Of a stretch of DNA of 64,000 nucleotides, positions 16,848 through 25,946 are shown in pieces (position 1 is the first letter of the stretch; each line of letters opens with the position of its first letter). The stretch is from NCBI RefSeq assembly GCF_010894435.1, contig NZ_JAAIXZ010000004.1:110300-174299 (forward strand), read 5' to 3'. This DNA comes from Pyxidicoccus trucidator. GTDB lineage: Bacteria; Myxococcota; Myxococcia; Myxococcales; Myxococcaceae. A program made the position numbers and the translations under genes. The notes beneath the pieces were generated by a model that saw only the letters and a program-made list of their open reading frames with translations, had not been told where the DNA came from and did not search any database.

Positions 16848-18962
16848 ATGCGCATCGCCAAGGCTTTCTCCAGGGCGCGGCTCGCCGCGTTCCTGTTAGC
16901 GCCCCTGCTCTCGATGTCCTGCGCGGGAGGCGTGCCGGACGAGTCGCTTCCCTCCGAGGACGGAGCACCCGAAGCGGGCGTGCTCCCCACGGCTCCGGAC
17001 GCGGACCTGGTCGCGGCGGCGGCGCCCTCGCTGGCGACGGTGCTCGTCGCGCCGGGGGCTTCGTGGCGCTACCTGGATACGGGCGTGGACCTGGGCACGG
17101 CGTGGACGGCGACGGGGTACGCGGACACGGCCTGGGCGGCGGGAGCCTCCCCGTTGGGCTACGCGGAGACGGACCTGGCCACGGCGGTCTCCTACGGCAC
17201 CAACGCCACCAACAAGCACATCACCACGTACTTCCGGCACCGCTTCACTGTCATTGACGCGGCGCGGGTCAGCGAGCTGCTGGTGCGGCTGCAGCGGGAT
17301 GACGGGGCCATCGTCTACCTGAATGGCATGGAGGTCTTCCGCAGCAACCTGCCGGCGGGCGCGGTGGGTTACCGCACGCTGGCGCCCGCCACCATCGCGG
17401 TGCCCGCGGAGGAGCAGACGTGGGTGAGTCAGGGCATCGACGTGGCGGCGCTGCGCACGGGGACGAACGTCCTCGCGGTGGAGTTGCATCAGTCCGCGGC
17501 GAACACGTCCGATGCGCGCTTCAACCTGGAGCTGAGCGCCACGCTGTCGCCCACGCCGACGCCCATCTCCGCGTGCTACCCGTTCGACATGCCCACGACG
17601 GCAGCGCTGCGCGCGGCGCCGAAGAAGGTCTTCGGCTTCTATTACCCCATCTTCCCCATCTCCATCGACAACGCCCAGCCCGCGTCGGACTACTGGACGG
17701 GCTGGATGACGCCCGAGTCACGCAATGGCGAATACGCCAACATCGGTGGACTGATGAGGGACAGGCCGCTGCCCCGAGCCCCCTGGGCCGACAGCGCGTG
17801 GCGGCAGCGTGACTTCGAGACGGAGGTGCGCCGCGCGATTGCCTCCGGCATGGATGGCTTCATCTACGAGCACCCGTACCGCGTCTCGTCGGACACGCGG
17901 AACAACCAGCTCACCGTCATGCTCGCTGCCGCGGCGGCGGTGGACCCGGAGTTCCGCATCGTCCTCAGTCCGGACTTCCCCACCGAGGCCACGGGCACCA
18001 CGGATGGACTGGTGTCGATGATTGCCTCCGTGGCGCAGCACCCGTCCGTGCACACGCTCAACGGGGCCATCGTCCTGGCCAGCTTCAACCCGGAGCGCAA
18101 GTCGGTGGCTTTCTGGACGGAGCTGAAGACGCGGCTCGCGGCGCAGGGCATCCAGGTCACCTACTGGCCGCTCCTGTCGTACACGGGCGACGTGACGAAG
18201 TACGCGGAGTGGGACAACCTGGTGGCGGGCTTCTCCACGTGGGGCGAGCGCACCGCGCAGTCCGCGGAGAACATGCGCCGCTGGAGCGTGGAGTCGCACC
18301 GTCGCGGCAAGCTGTGGATGTCGCCCGTCGCCTTCGAGGACGTGCGCCACAAGCTCACCGACAGCGAGAACAGCAGCCGCGTGTACTGGGAGGCGCAGAA
18401 CAGCCTGGCGTTCCGCTCGCAGTTCGAGAAGGCGATGGAGGGCGACGCGGACTGGGTCACGCTGCTGACGCTGACGGACTACGGCGAGTCATGGATGACG
18501 GCGTCCCAGGAGCGCGGCTACGTCGTCATGGATTGGATTGCGTACTACACCACCTGGTTCAAGACGGGGCAGCGCCCCACCATCGTCCGCGACACGCTCT
18601 ATTACACGCACCGTCGGCACCGCACGGACGCGCCCTTCGACGCCGCGAAGCAGACGGCGCGCGCCATGAAGTTGCGGGGTGGTGTCGCCGCGTCCAACCA
18701 GGTGGAGCTGCTCGCCTTCCTCAAGGAGCCGGGCCGGCTGGTCATCACCCAGGGCACCGACGTGCGCATGCTGGACGTGGCGAGCGCGGGAGTGACGGCC
18801 TTCCAGGTGCCGCTGGTGCCAGGCACCACACCCGTCTTCGAGCTTCAGCGCGATGGTGTCACCGTCCAGCGCCTGGAGAGCAGGACGCCAATCCTCGCGC
18901 AAACCGTCTACCAGGACCTCATGTATCACGCGGGTGGCGGACGCTCCTGCACGCGGCCGTGA
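16848..18962 (+). CDS. secreted lipoprotein, N-terminal beta-sandwich plus GH71-like glycosidase domain
   Basis: 704 residues from the ATG at 16848. The signal (AAFLLAPLLSMSC, Cys 24) indicates a lipoprotein. Residues about 65-235 form a jelly-roll, galactose-binding-like domain common in exported hydrolases (SWRYLDTGVDLGTAW, DDGAIVYLNGMEVFRSNLPA, NVLAVELHQ). From about 255 a TIM-barrel begins (KVFGFYYPIFPIS, AIASGMDGFIYEH, LWMSPVAFEDVRH, ADWVTLLTLTDYGESW) in the style of GH71 alpha-1,3-glucanases and GH99. It probably degrades fungal or bacterial glucan or mannan-type polymer; the exact linkage is not readable. It is a single gene followed by another lipoprotein gene on the same strand. Confidence 0.75.
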   Translation: MRIAKAFSRARLAAFLLAPLLSMSCAGGVPDESLPSEDGAPEAGVLPTAPDADLVAAAAPSLATVLVAPGASWRYLDTGVDLGTAWTATGYADTAWAAGASPLGYAETDLATAVSYGTNATNKHITTYFRHRFTVIDAARVSELLVRLQRDDGAIVYLNGMEVFRSNLPAGAVGYRTLAPATIAVPAEEQTWVSQGIDVAALRTGTNVLAVELHQSAANTSDARFNLELSATLSPTPTPISACYPFDMPTTAALRAAPKKVFGFYYPIFPISIDNAQPASDYWTGWMTPESRNGEYANIGGLMRDRPLPRAPWADSAWRQRDFETEVRRAIASGMDGFIYEHPYRVSSDTRNNQLTVMLAAAAAVDPEFRIVLSPDFPTEATGTTDGLVSMIASVAQHPSVHTLNGAIVLASFNPERKSVAFWTELKTRLAAQGIQVTYWPLLSYTGDVTKYAEWDNLVAGFSTWGERTAQSAENMRRWSVESHRRGKLWMSPVAFEDVRHKLTDSENSSRVYWEAQNSLAFRSQFEKAMEGDADWVTLLTLTDYGESWMTASQERGYVVMDWIAYYTTWFKTGQRPTIVRDTLYYTHRRHRTDAPFDAAKQTARAMKLRGGVAASNQVELLAFLKEPGRLVITQGTDVRMLDVASAGVTAFQVPLVPGTTPVFELQRDGVTVQRLESRTPILAQTVYQDLMYHAGGGRSCTRP

Positions 18963-19107
18963 GCGTCGGCGGAGAAGGAACTCGAAGATTTTCTGCATGA
19001 CTCACCGGCTCACCGGCTCTAGCGACTGGTGGATGAGCAATTCGGTGGCATTTCGAGAGGCTCATGCCAGCACGAAAACCTGACGTAGAGGCCAATGAGG
19101 AGCCATC

Positions 19108-21054
19108 ATGCCGCTGCCGCACCGAGTCCTGGTTGCCGGGTCCCTGCTGTTCTCGCTGGGTGCCTGTAAAGAAGACGAGGACCCGAAGCCGGACAAACCC
19201 GGCCCCGAGCTCTCCGAGACGCCGCTCTGGCAGGTGAAGGCGGACCCGACGCTGGCGGACGAGTGCTTCGGCAGCTCCGTCGCGCTCGCGGACTTCAACG
19301 GCGATGGCCGCAAGGACCTGGCCGTGGGCACCCAGCCCTGCGCGTCCAACTTCATCACGGCGGAGCACCCCGGTCGCGTGTCGTTCTTCGCGGGCGAGGA
19401 GCGCTTCTTCTCCACGCAGCCTGTCTCCGCGCTGATGACCTGGACCAACACCCACCCACGGACGAATGGCCAGTCGCTCCGGACGGTGGCCGGCGACGTG
19501 AATGGGGACGCGTACGCGGACCTGCTCGTCACCGGTTCGTACGGGGCGTCCGTCTTCCTCGGCGGGCCGGACCTGGGGGCCATCCTCACGGCGCCTGCCT
19601 TCCGCGTCCCCGGCAACGGCCTCTTCTCCACGACGGCCCTCGTCGACTTCAATGGGGACGGGCTGGACGACGTGGTGAGCAGCAGGGCCGGCACGCAGTC
19701 CTTCTTCCAGGCCGCGCCCGGGGCGGAGGGCGGGCTCTTCACCCTCGTGCACACGCGGCCGGGCTTCACCTTCGTGAGCCAGGGAGACGTCAACGGCGAT
19801 GGAGCCGACGACCTGATGCTTCCGTCGGCGGCCACGGAGAACCTCCATGAGCTGTACCTGGGCTGCAAGGCCGGCGCTCCCTTCGCCTGCGAGGGCCCCC
19901 TGTCGGCCGAGCCCCGGCTGTCCCTGGTGGCCAGCAGCGCGAAGCTGCACCCCGACCTCAACGGGGACGGCCACCCCGAGGCCTTCCTGTTCATGGATAA
20001 CGGCGTGACGAACTTCCACCTGTCCGAGCCGGGAGGCGCCATCTCCCCCACTCCGGCCTGGACGGTGATGGATGACCCCGTCTTCCCCAGCCTGTTCTGG
20101 CTCCGCGAGGTGGGAGACATGGACGGAGATGGCGACCGCCATGACTTCGTGATGGGCTTGTTGGGGCGCCTCGACTTCTACTCAGCCGCGAAGGGCGTGT
20201 CCGCCTCGCTGAAGCCCGTCTGGAGCTGGCCCCGCGCGGACACCCTGCCCGCCGGCTATGACGCCTACCGGCGCTTCTCCGTGGCCGTGCCCGGGGACCT
20301 GGACGGCGACGGCTTCGATGACCTGGTGGTGGCCAGCGGTGCCGCCGGCAACATCCTGGATGGCCCCGTGGGCGAGGTGTCCATCTACGGCGGCGGTCGC
20401 GTGCCGAAGGAGCCGAAGGACCCGCCGTTCACCCAACCCGTCCGCTCATGCGACCTGCGGGTGGACCCGGTGAATGGCAAGCCGGACCTCACGGTGGACG
20501 CGATAGGCATTGCCCGCTCGCTGAACGTGGTGCGCAAGACGTTCGCCGCGGACGCGTGCGAGGTGTTCGAGGGCTGCGTGGTGGCCCCCGGGGAGCGGCG
20601 CCTGCTGCGCTTCAGCGCGGCCATCCAGAACCTGGGGCGGGCCAGCGCCATCTTCCCGCCGCTCGACAAGCGGCCGGACCTCTACGTCTTCGACGAGTGC
20701 CACGGGCACCACCACCTGAAGGGCTTCGCCGGCTACGAGCTGCGCGACTCGCGAGGACAGCAGGTCCTCAGTGGACGCAAGCAGGGCTTCGCGCTGGTGG
20801 ACGTCATCAGCTACTGCACGGACGCGGTGCCGTACAGTTTCTATGACCCCATGGGTATCTCCCCCGGCTGGGCAGACGTCTACTCCTTCGAAGTGCCGTG
20901 CCAGTGGGTGGACATCACCGGCCTGGCGGATGGTGAGTACACCCTGCGCGTGGGGGTGGACGAGTCGGACATCCTCGAGGAGGAGGGTGTCCATCCCAAC
21001 GAGGTGTTCGTCCGCATGTCCCTGGAGGGCGACACGGCCACCGCCCTTCCATAG
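19108..21054 (+). CDS. lipoprotein with FG-GAP/VCBS calcium-binding repeats and a lysyl-oxidase domain
   Basis: 648 residues; GAGGAG precedes the ATG at 19108. The lipobox is FSLGAC (Cys 19). Residues about 50-430 carry at least seven D-x-N/D-G-D repeats (DFNGDGRKDLAVG, DVNGDAYADLLV, DFNGDGLDDVVS, DVNGDGADDLML, DLNGDGHPEAF, DMDGDGDRHDF, DLDGDGFDDLVVA), as in a seven-bladed integrin-type propeller. The last 190 residues are lysyl-oxidase-like, with the copper-binding cluster ECHGHHHLKGFAGYEL near 530 and GFALVDVISYC after it. It may oxidise amines or cross-link protein at the surface. The combination of propeller and oxidase is the notable point. Confidence 0.85.
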   Translation: MPLPHRVLVAGSLLFSLGACKEDEDPKPDKPGPELSETPLWQVKADPTLADECFGSSVALADFNGDGRKDLAVGTQPCASNFITAEHPGRVSFFAGEERFFSTQPVSALMTWTNTHPRTNGQSLRTVAGDVNGDAYADLLVTGSYGASVFLGGPDLGAILTAPAFRVPGNGLFSTTALVDFNGDGLDDVVSSRAGTQSFFQAAPGAEGGLFTLVHTRPGFTFVSQGDVNGDGADDLMLPSAATENLHELYLGCKAGAPFACEGPLSAEPRLSLVASSAKLHPDLNGDGHPEAFLFMDNGVTNFHLSEPGGAISPTPAWTVMDDPVFPSLFWLREVGDMDGDGDRHDFVMGLLGRLDFYSAAKGVSASLKPVWSWPRADTLPAGYDAYRRFSVAVPGDLDGDGFDDLVVASGAAGNILDGPVGEVSIYGGGRVPKEPKDPPFTQPVRSCDLRVDPVNGKPDLTVDAIGIARSLNVVRKTFAADACEVFEGCVVAPGERRLLRFSAAIQNLGRASAIFPPLDKRPDLYVFDECHGHHHLKGFAGYELRDSRGQQVLSGRKQGFALVDVISYCTDAVPYSFYDPMGISPGWADVYSFEVPCQWVDITGLADGEYTLRVGVDESDILEEEGVHPNEVFVRMSLEGDTATALP

Positions 21055-21071
21055 TCCCGCCTCACGGGTGA

Positions 21072-21104
21072 AGCCGTGCGCCGGTGTCTTCCCGGCGCAC
21101 GGCT
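21072..21104. terminator. bidirectional stem-loop between convergent genes
   Basis: A perfect 13-bp inverted repeat (AGCCGTGCGCCGG/CCGGCGCACGGCT) with a seven-base loop lies between two convergent stops at 21054 and 21118. Confidence 0.65.
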
Positions 21105-21117
21105 CCGGCCCTCACCC

Positions 21118-23241
21118 TCAGTTACCGCCCCGGCAGACGCCCGAGCAGGTGACCTCCACCTGACCGCCATGCCTCAGGAAGAGGTCCACCTGCGCGCGGC
21201 CTTCGTCGTCCCGGCGCACGCCCTCGTGCACGGCGTTGTCCTGCGCCGGCAGGTTCGCCACCGTCCCCGGTAGCGGCTCCGGCAGTCCGAAGTCGAACTG
21301 CACCAGGGCCGAGCCCTCAATCGCGCCCTCCTGTGCCGGCAGCTGTGGCACGCGCCACGTCGCGGGGAGCTGCTGCGTCAGCCCCAGCGCCCGCGCGTGC
21401 AGCTCGGTGGCCACGTTGGGCACCTGGGCGTCTCCCAGCCCGTACTGCGCGAGCACCCGGCGCGACGTCGGCGCCCCCGGGTACGGGGTCGTCAGCACGT
21501 GCGGCGCATAGGTAATCGGGTCGATGCGGTCGAAGCCCGTCTGCGTCAGCGCGGCGAACTTCTGCTGGTCCAGCGCATCGGGCACCGTCTGGGCGATGCT
21601 GTTGAGGAACAGGCCGAAGGGCCTCGCGCGGAACATCATCAGCGAGAAGTCCGCCCCGCCCACGCTCAGCACCGCCCGCTCGACATGCGGCGAGAGCGCC
21701 ACGTACGTGCCGCCCAGGATTTGCCCCTGGCTGATGCCGTAGAAGTACGTCTGGTCCGGGTCATAGACGAGCACGTCCCTGTCCTGCAGCTCCGCCACCT
21801 CCTTGAGCGTGGTGCGCGCCGCGTAGGTGACCGCGAGCTGGTTCGCCATGCCCTGGTGCACGCGGTCCGTGAAGCGCAGCGTCTGCGAGGGATTGCCGGC
21901 CATCGCCTGCAGCACGCCCGGCGCGTCCACGTTGGACATGCCCCACCAGTCCACCGTCATCACCACCGACCGCGTCGCCTGGATGAAGGGCCGGACGAAC
22001 GAGCCGTCCGCCTCGGCCTGGCTCCCGAAGAAGCCGTGCCCGTACTGGATGAAGCGCACCGGTGCCACGCCCTGTCCCCAGACGCTCCGGGGAATCTGCA
22101 ACGTGAAGGGCACCTCCGCGTCCCCGTTGCGCCGCACGCGCCCCTCCGTGTCTCGCGCCAGCAGCGCTCCCGGCTGGGTGCTCTCCATGAAGAGGGGCAC
22201 GCGAATCGTGCCCCTGAGGCGGCGGGCGACGTTGGTGTCCACGTCGTCCGTCACCTCCGTCACCGTGACGGCGGGCGACGTGGCCTCGAGCGCCTCCATC
22301 GCCAGGCGCCGCACGTCGAGCATGTCGCGGGTGACGTTCTCTTCCGACTCGGTCGTGAAGGCCCACGCCAGTTGCAGCTCCGCGCGGGGAACGCCCGCCG
22401 CCGCGAGCGCTGGGAAGACCTGCTCCTCGTAGCGCGCGGCAAGCGGCGCCAGGAGTGGGTCTCCCGCCGTCTGCCCGTCGCGAATGCGGCGGAAGCCCTC
22501 GGGCACGGGCACCGGGTTGCCGTCCTTCGCCGTCAGCCCGCGCAGCGCGACGATGTAGCGCGCTCCGTTGCGCAGCCGCACCAGTGGCCGGATGAACAGC
22601 GCGCGGCGGGCGTCGCTCGCAGCGCGCGGGTCCAGCTCCGCGAAGTGGAGCACGCCCTCGCCCTGCTCCGCGTCGAGCAGCACCGTGCTCCCCGTGGTCG
22701 CCATCGTGGGGCTGGCCAGCGAGGGGAGGTTGGCCGCATCCACGCCGCCAGGGAAGAGCGCGAGCACCTGCGTCCCATGCGACCAGCCGTCCGCCGGGTG
22801 CAGGTCCGTGAAGTCGAACGAGCCGCCATCCGTCATCTTCAGCTTCGCCGCCTCGGTGAGCCGCACGCGGTGGCCCGAGGGCAGCGTCGCGTCCTGCGCG
22901 AGGAAGTAGTCCGAGGGGAATGGCAGGAGGCAGTCGTGCTCCGCCGCAATCGGGTTGCAGCCCTGCGTCACCTCCAGCGGCGGAAGCTGCGTGCCCGCGT
23001 CGTCCCCCGCGTCCGGCGTGCCCGCGTCGTCCTCGGACGTGCCCGAGTCCCCCGCGTCCGGCGCGCCCGCGTCGTCCTCCGCTGTGCCCGAGTCCCCCGC
23101 GTCAGATGCACTCCCGGAGTCCGGCACCGTGCTACCGGCGTCCTGTCGGGGCTCATCCTCCGAGTCGTCCGAGCACGCGGGCACCACCAGCAGCATCGCC
23201 ACCAGCGCCAGCGCGCCGTATCTCCGCCTCTGTTCCCTCAT
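21118..23241 (-). CDS. large alpha/beta-hydrolase-like lipoprotein
   Basis: 707 residues from the ATG at 23241. The lipoprotein signal is ALALVAMLLVVPAC. A linker of about 50 residues rich in Asp, Ala, Gly and Thr (DAGDSG, DDAGTPDAGDDAG) follows, a common spacer in myxobacterial lipoproteins. The long domain after it contains the nucleophile elbow GISQGQILGG near residue 510, an acid in YGLGDAQVP and a late His (NAVHEGVRR or FLRHGG), as in cocaine-esterase or cell-wall hydrolase types. Substrate and exact family are not identified. It is convergent with the lysyl-oxidase gene, and a shared terminator lies between. Confidence 0.65.
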   Translation of the reverse strand: MREQRRRYGALALVAMLLVVPACSDDSEDEPRQDAGSTVPDSGSASDAGDSGTAEDDAGAPDAGDSGTSEDDAGTPDAGDDAGTQLPPLEVTQGCNPIAAEHDCLLPFPSDYFLAQDATLPSGHRVRLTEAAKLKMTDGGSFDFTDLHPADGWSHGTQVLALFPGGVDAANLPSLASPTMATTGSTVLLDAEQGEGVLHFAELDPRAASDARRALFIRPLVRLRNGARYIVALRGLTAKDGNPVPVPEGFRRIRDGQTAGDPLLAPLAARYEEQVFPALAAAGVPRAELQLAWAFTTESEENVTRDMLDVRRLAMEALEATSPAVTVTEVTDDVDTNVARRLRGTIRVPLFMESTQPGALLARDTEGRVRRNGDAEVPFTLQIPRSVWGQGVAPVRFIQYGHGFFGSQAEADGSFVRPFIQATRSVVMTVDWWGMSNVDAPGVLQAMAGNPSQTLRFTDRVHQGMANQLAVTYAARTTLKEVAELQDRDVLVYDPDQTYFYGISQGQILGGTYVALSPHVERAVLSVGGADFSLMMFRARPFGLFLNSIAQTVPDALDQQKFAALTQTGFDRIDPITYAPHVLTTPYPGAPTSRRVLAQYGLGDAQVPNVATELHARALGLTQQLPATWRVPQLPAQEGAIEGSALVQFDFGLPEPLPGTVANLPAQDNAVHEGVRRDDEGRAQVDLFLRHGGQVEVTCSGVCRGGN

Positions 23242-23581
23242 GTGTCGCTCGTTCCTGTTGTCAGCACGGCGGTGGACGCTCCTGAAGCCTCCCCCCGGAC
23301 ACACAGGACTTCACGACCACCCGGCCCCTGGGGCCTCACGGCGCTCCGCCTGGACGACCACCGTCCGGTCCCGAGAAGTCCATGCCGCGCTCGGGCTGCC
23401 ACGACGGAGACGCTCGCGTCACGGCGATGTTACAGACCGCGCCCCTCGTGGGAAGCACTCACGTGACGTGGATTTACTCGACGCGCTGCACCACGGCGGC
23501 GCGCTCGCTCCCATGGGCACCTTGACGTGCTCGCGAGGACCTTTTCACGATGGAGGCTCATCGCACGAAAGAGGGAGTCCC

Positions 23582-23989
23582 ATGACGAAGCGTCTTGCGC
23601 GGTTGCTGTCGGTCCTGTGTGTCGTGCTGCTGCCCACCCTGGCCGTGGCGGAGGAGGTCTGGGTGGCGGAGACCCAGGCGACCTCGAGCGGAGGGAGCTA
23701 CTACTCGTACTACCTCACGGTGAAGGTAGGAGTCTGGCCCGTGGCGCCCGGCCACTCGGTGGGCATGGTGTACACGAATGACAACTGGCACACGACTCAT
23801 TGGGTCGACCTGACCTGGCAGAACAACCAATCCAACGCCTACGGGTCGCAGGATGAGCTCTGGCGCACGCCCACCTTGTACGTGAGCGACAGCGCGCCGG
23901 TGGAGTACGCGGTGTACGTGGATGACGCGTACGGAACCCGGACGTGGAACAACAACAACGGTCAGAACTTCCGGTTCAGCCGCATGTGA
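23582..23989 (+). CDS. small secreted protein, one CBM21-like carbohydrate-binding domain
   Basis: 135 residues; GAGGGAG precedes the ATG at 23582. After the signal peptide (LLSVLCVVLLPTLAVA) the whole mature protein is one beta-sandwich of about 110 residues. VYTNDNWHTTHWVDLTW in the middle and VEYAVYVDDAYGTRTWNNNNG plus QNFRF at the end match CBM21/CBM53 starch-binding domains, whose hallmark is a WDNNxGxNY-like end. Binding of glycogen or another alpha-glucan is therefore likely. CBM21 usually comes attached to an enzyme, so a free-standing exported form is unusual. The 340-base gap before it holds no other gene. Confidence 0.65.
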   Translation: MTKRLARLLSVLCVVLLPTLAVAEEVWVAETQATSSGGSYYSYYLTVKVGVWPVAPGHSVGMVYTNDNWHTTHWVDLTWQNNQSNAYGSQDELWRTPTLYVSDSAPVEYAVYVDDAYGTRTWNNNNGQNFRFSRM

Positions 23990-24065
23990 CGCGCTGAGGG
24001 CCACCTGCCCACAACCCTCTACACAGCCCCTATTCGTCTGCTGCTCCGTGAAACGAAGTCTGTCA

Positions 24066-24094
24066 TTGAATAATTCTAGAAAAATTAGTAATCT
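24066..24094 (+). promoter_or_regulatory. sigma-70-type promoter candidate for the amine oxidase gene
   Basis: TTGAAT, 17 bases, TAATCT in a markedly AT-rich island (24055-24105) within very GC-rich surroundings, about 57 bases before the start codon at 24151. Spacing is ideal, but the -10 matches only three of six consensus bases. Confidence 0.4.
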
Positions 24095-24150
24095 ACGCGA
24101 ACCATGCTTAAGCCGGCGTGAGCTCCCGGCGCCCGTAGAGGAGAGCCAAC

Positions 24151-25851
24151 ATGGCCCGCACCCATTTGATGACCTTCGTTCAACGTGCGCTGCGCATGGC
24201 GCGGCAGGCTTCGGCCTCCGGCCTTTCCATCCAGGAGGTCGCCGAGCGGAAGCGCGAGCGGTCTTCGCTCGAGTTCGACCGGCGTGCCTTCCTCCAGGGC
24301 TCGGCGGGGGCGCTCGGCGCCGTGGCGCTGCCTCTGGGAGACCTGGCCGCCAGGGCTGGTGAGCCGAGCGTGGCCATCGTCGGTGGCGGCATGGCCGGCC
24401 TGCACTGCGCGTGGCGGCTACACCGGCTGGGAATCACCGCGAACGTCTACGATGCCGCGAAGCGCCTGGGCGGACGGATGTTCTCGGACCGGAACACCTT
24501 CCCGGGTGGGCAGCACTGTGAGCTGGGCGGCGAGCTCATCGACACGGGTCACGAGACGATGCATGACCTGTCCCAGGAGCTCGACATCGAGCTGCTGGAC
24601 TACAACGAGGACGCCCCGAACCTGTCCCGGCTCGTCTCCTACTTCGAGGGCCGCAGGCTCTCCGACGCGGAGATCCTCCAGGGCTTCGAGCCCATCGCCG
24701 CGCGCATCGACGCCTCGCTCGCGCAGCTCAACGACCCGGAGGACTACATCACCTACCAGTCGCCCAACGGCGCCCAGCGCCTGGACCGGCTCTCCCTGTC
24801 GGAGTGGATGGACCGCCAGGGCATCCCCCGGAGCGACCTCACGCGCAGGCTCATCGAGCTGGCCTACGTGGGCGAGTACGGCCTGGAGGCGGACGTCACC
24901 AACTGCCTCAACCTGCTGACGTTCATCTCCACGGACACCACGCGACTGGAGCTCTTCGGCGAGTCGGACGAGCGCTTCCACACGAAGACGGGCAACGACA
25001 CCTTCACCCGCAAGCTGGCGGACCGGCTCGACTCGCGCCGGCTCCACCTGGAGCACCGGCTGGTGCGGCTGAGCTCGCTGTCGGACGGTCGCTATGAGCT
25101 GACCTTCACCGCGCCGGGAGGCACCAAGAAGGTCAAGGCGGGGCACGTGGTGCTCGCCCTGCCGTTCACGCTGCTGCGCCAGGTGGACATGCGCGTGCAA
25201 CTGCCCGCGGTGAAGCGCAGGGCCATCGCCGAGCTCGGCTACGGGACGAACTCGAAGCTGATGGTGGGCTTCGACTCGCGCCCCTGGCGGCGCGCGCCCT
25301 ACCTGTCCGACGGCGCCACCTACTCGGACGTCGGCTACATGCAGACCTGGGAGACCAGCCGGCTGCAGCCTGGCAACCAAGGCATCATCACCCAGTTCAC
25401 CGGCGGCCGGGTTGGCCTGGCCCAGGGCGCGGGAACGCCGCAGCAGCGCGCGGCGGACTTCCTCGAGGGCTTCAACAAGGTATTCCCCGGCGTGAAGGCC
25501 GCGCACAACGGGCGGGTGGCGCGGATGCACTGGCCGACGTACCCGCTGACGCTGGGCAGCTATGCCGCGTACAAGGTGGGCCAGTACACGAGCATCGCGG
25601 GCGCGGAGATAGAGAGGGTGGGCAACCTGCACTTCTGCGGCGAGCACACCAGCCTGGATGCGCAGGGCTTCATGGAGGGTGCCGCCCTCACCGGCGCCAT
25701 GGCGGCGGCCGAGGTGGCCGACGACCTGGGCTGCCGGGTGGCGGAGGCCACGGGACCGGGCTCGCGCATCCTCGAGCGTGCCCGGTCCACCCGCGTCAAT
25801 GGCCGCTGGGTTGACGGGCTGCGCCGCCAGCGGCGTCAGCGCGCGGGGTGA
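24151..25851 (+). CDS. Tat-exported flavin amine oxidase (L-amino-acid/monoamine oxidase family)
   Basis: 566 residues; GAGGAGAG precedes the ATG at 24151. A twin-arginine signal (DRRAFLQGSAGALGAVAL, residues 43-60) shows export of a folded flavoprotein. The FAD-binding dinucleotide fold starts at 75 (VAIVGGGMAGLHCA), followed by GGRMFSDR and the GG doublet segment ELGGELIDTGHE. The C-terminal FAD motif is LHFCGEHTSLDAQGFMEGAA near 490. The family oxidises primary amines or L-amino acids and gives off hydrogen peroxide and ammonia. Secreted members are often antimicrobial through peroxide; the substrate here is not determined. Confidence 0.88.
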   Translation: MARTHLMTFVQRALRMARQASASGLSIQEVAERKRERSSLEFDRRAFLQGSAGALGAVALPLGDLAARAGEPSVAIVGGGMAGLHCAWRLHRLGITANVYDAAKRLGGRMFSDRNTFPGGQHCELGGELIDTGHETMHDLSQELDIELLDYNEDAPNLSRLVSYFEGRRLSDAEILQGFEPIAARIDASLAQLNDPEDYITYQSPNGAQRLDRLSLSEWMDRQGIPRSDLTRRLIELAYVGEYGLEADVTNCLNLLTFISTDTTRLELFGESDERFHTKTGNDTFTRKLADRLDSRRLHLEHRLVRLSSLSDGRYELTFTAPGGTKKVKAGHVVLALPFTLLRQVDMRVQLPAVKRRAIAELGYGTNSKLMVGFDSRPWRRAPYLSDGATYSDVGYMQTWETSRLQPGNQGIITQFTGGRVGLAQGAGTPQQRAADFLEGFNKVFPGVKAAHNGRVARMHWPTYPLTLGSYAAYKVGQYTSIAGAEIERVGNLHFCGEHTSLDAQGFMEGAALTGAMAAAEVADDLGCRVAEATGPGSRILERARSTRVNGRWVDGLRRQRRQRAG

Positions 25852-25946
25852 GCGCAGGGCTGGGCTCGGACAGTCGCGCACGGGCGCGCCGGTACTTCTC
25901 GGTCAGGTTCGCCACTTGCGGCACTGGCACGCAAAGGTGCGTGAAG

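Noticed and set aside
18919..20142. 407-codon minus-strand frame
   Set aside because: It is antisense to the lysyl-oxidase/FG-GAP gene, whose repeats are unmistakable on the plus strand.
21397..23466. 689-codon plus-strand frame
   Set aside because: It is antisense to the hydrolase lipoprotein and full of Arg/His/Glu from reverse reading.
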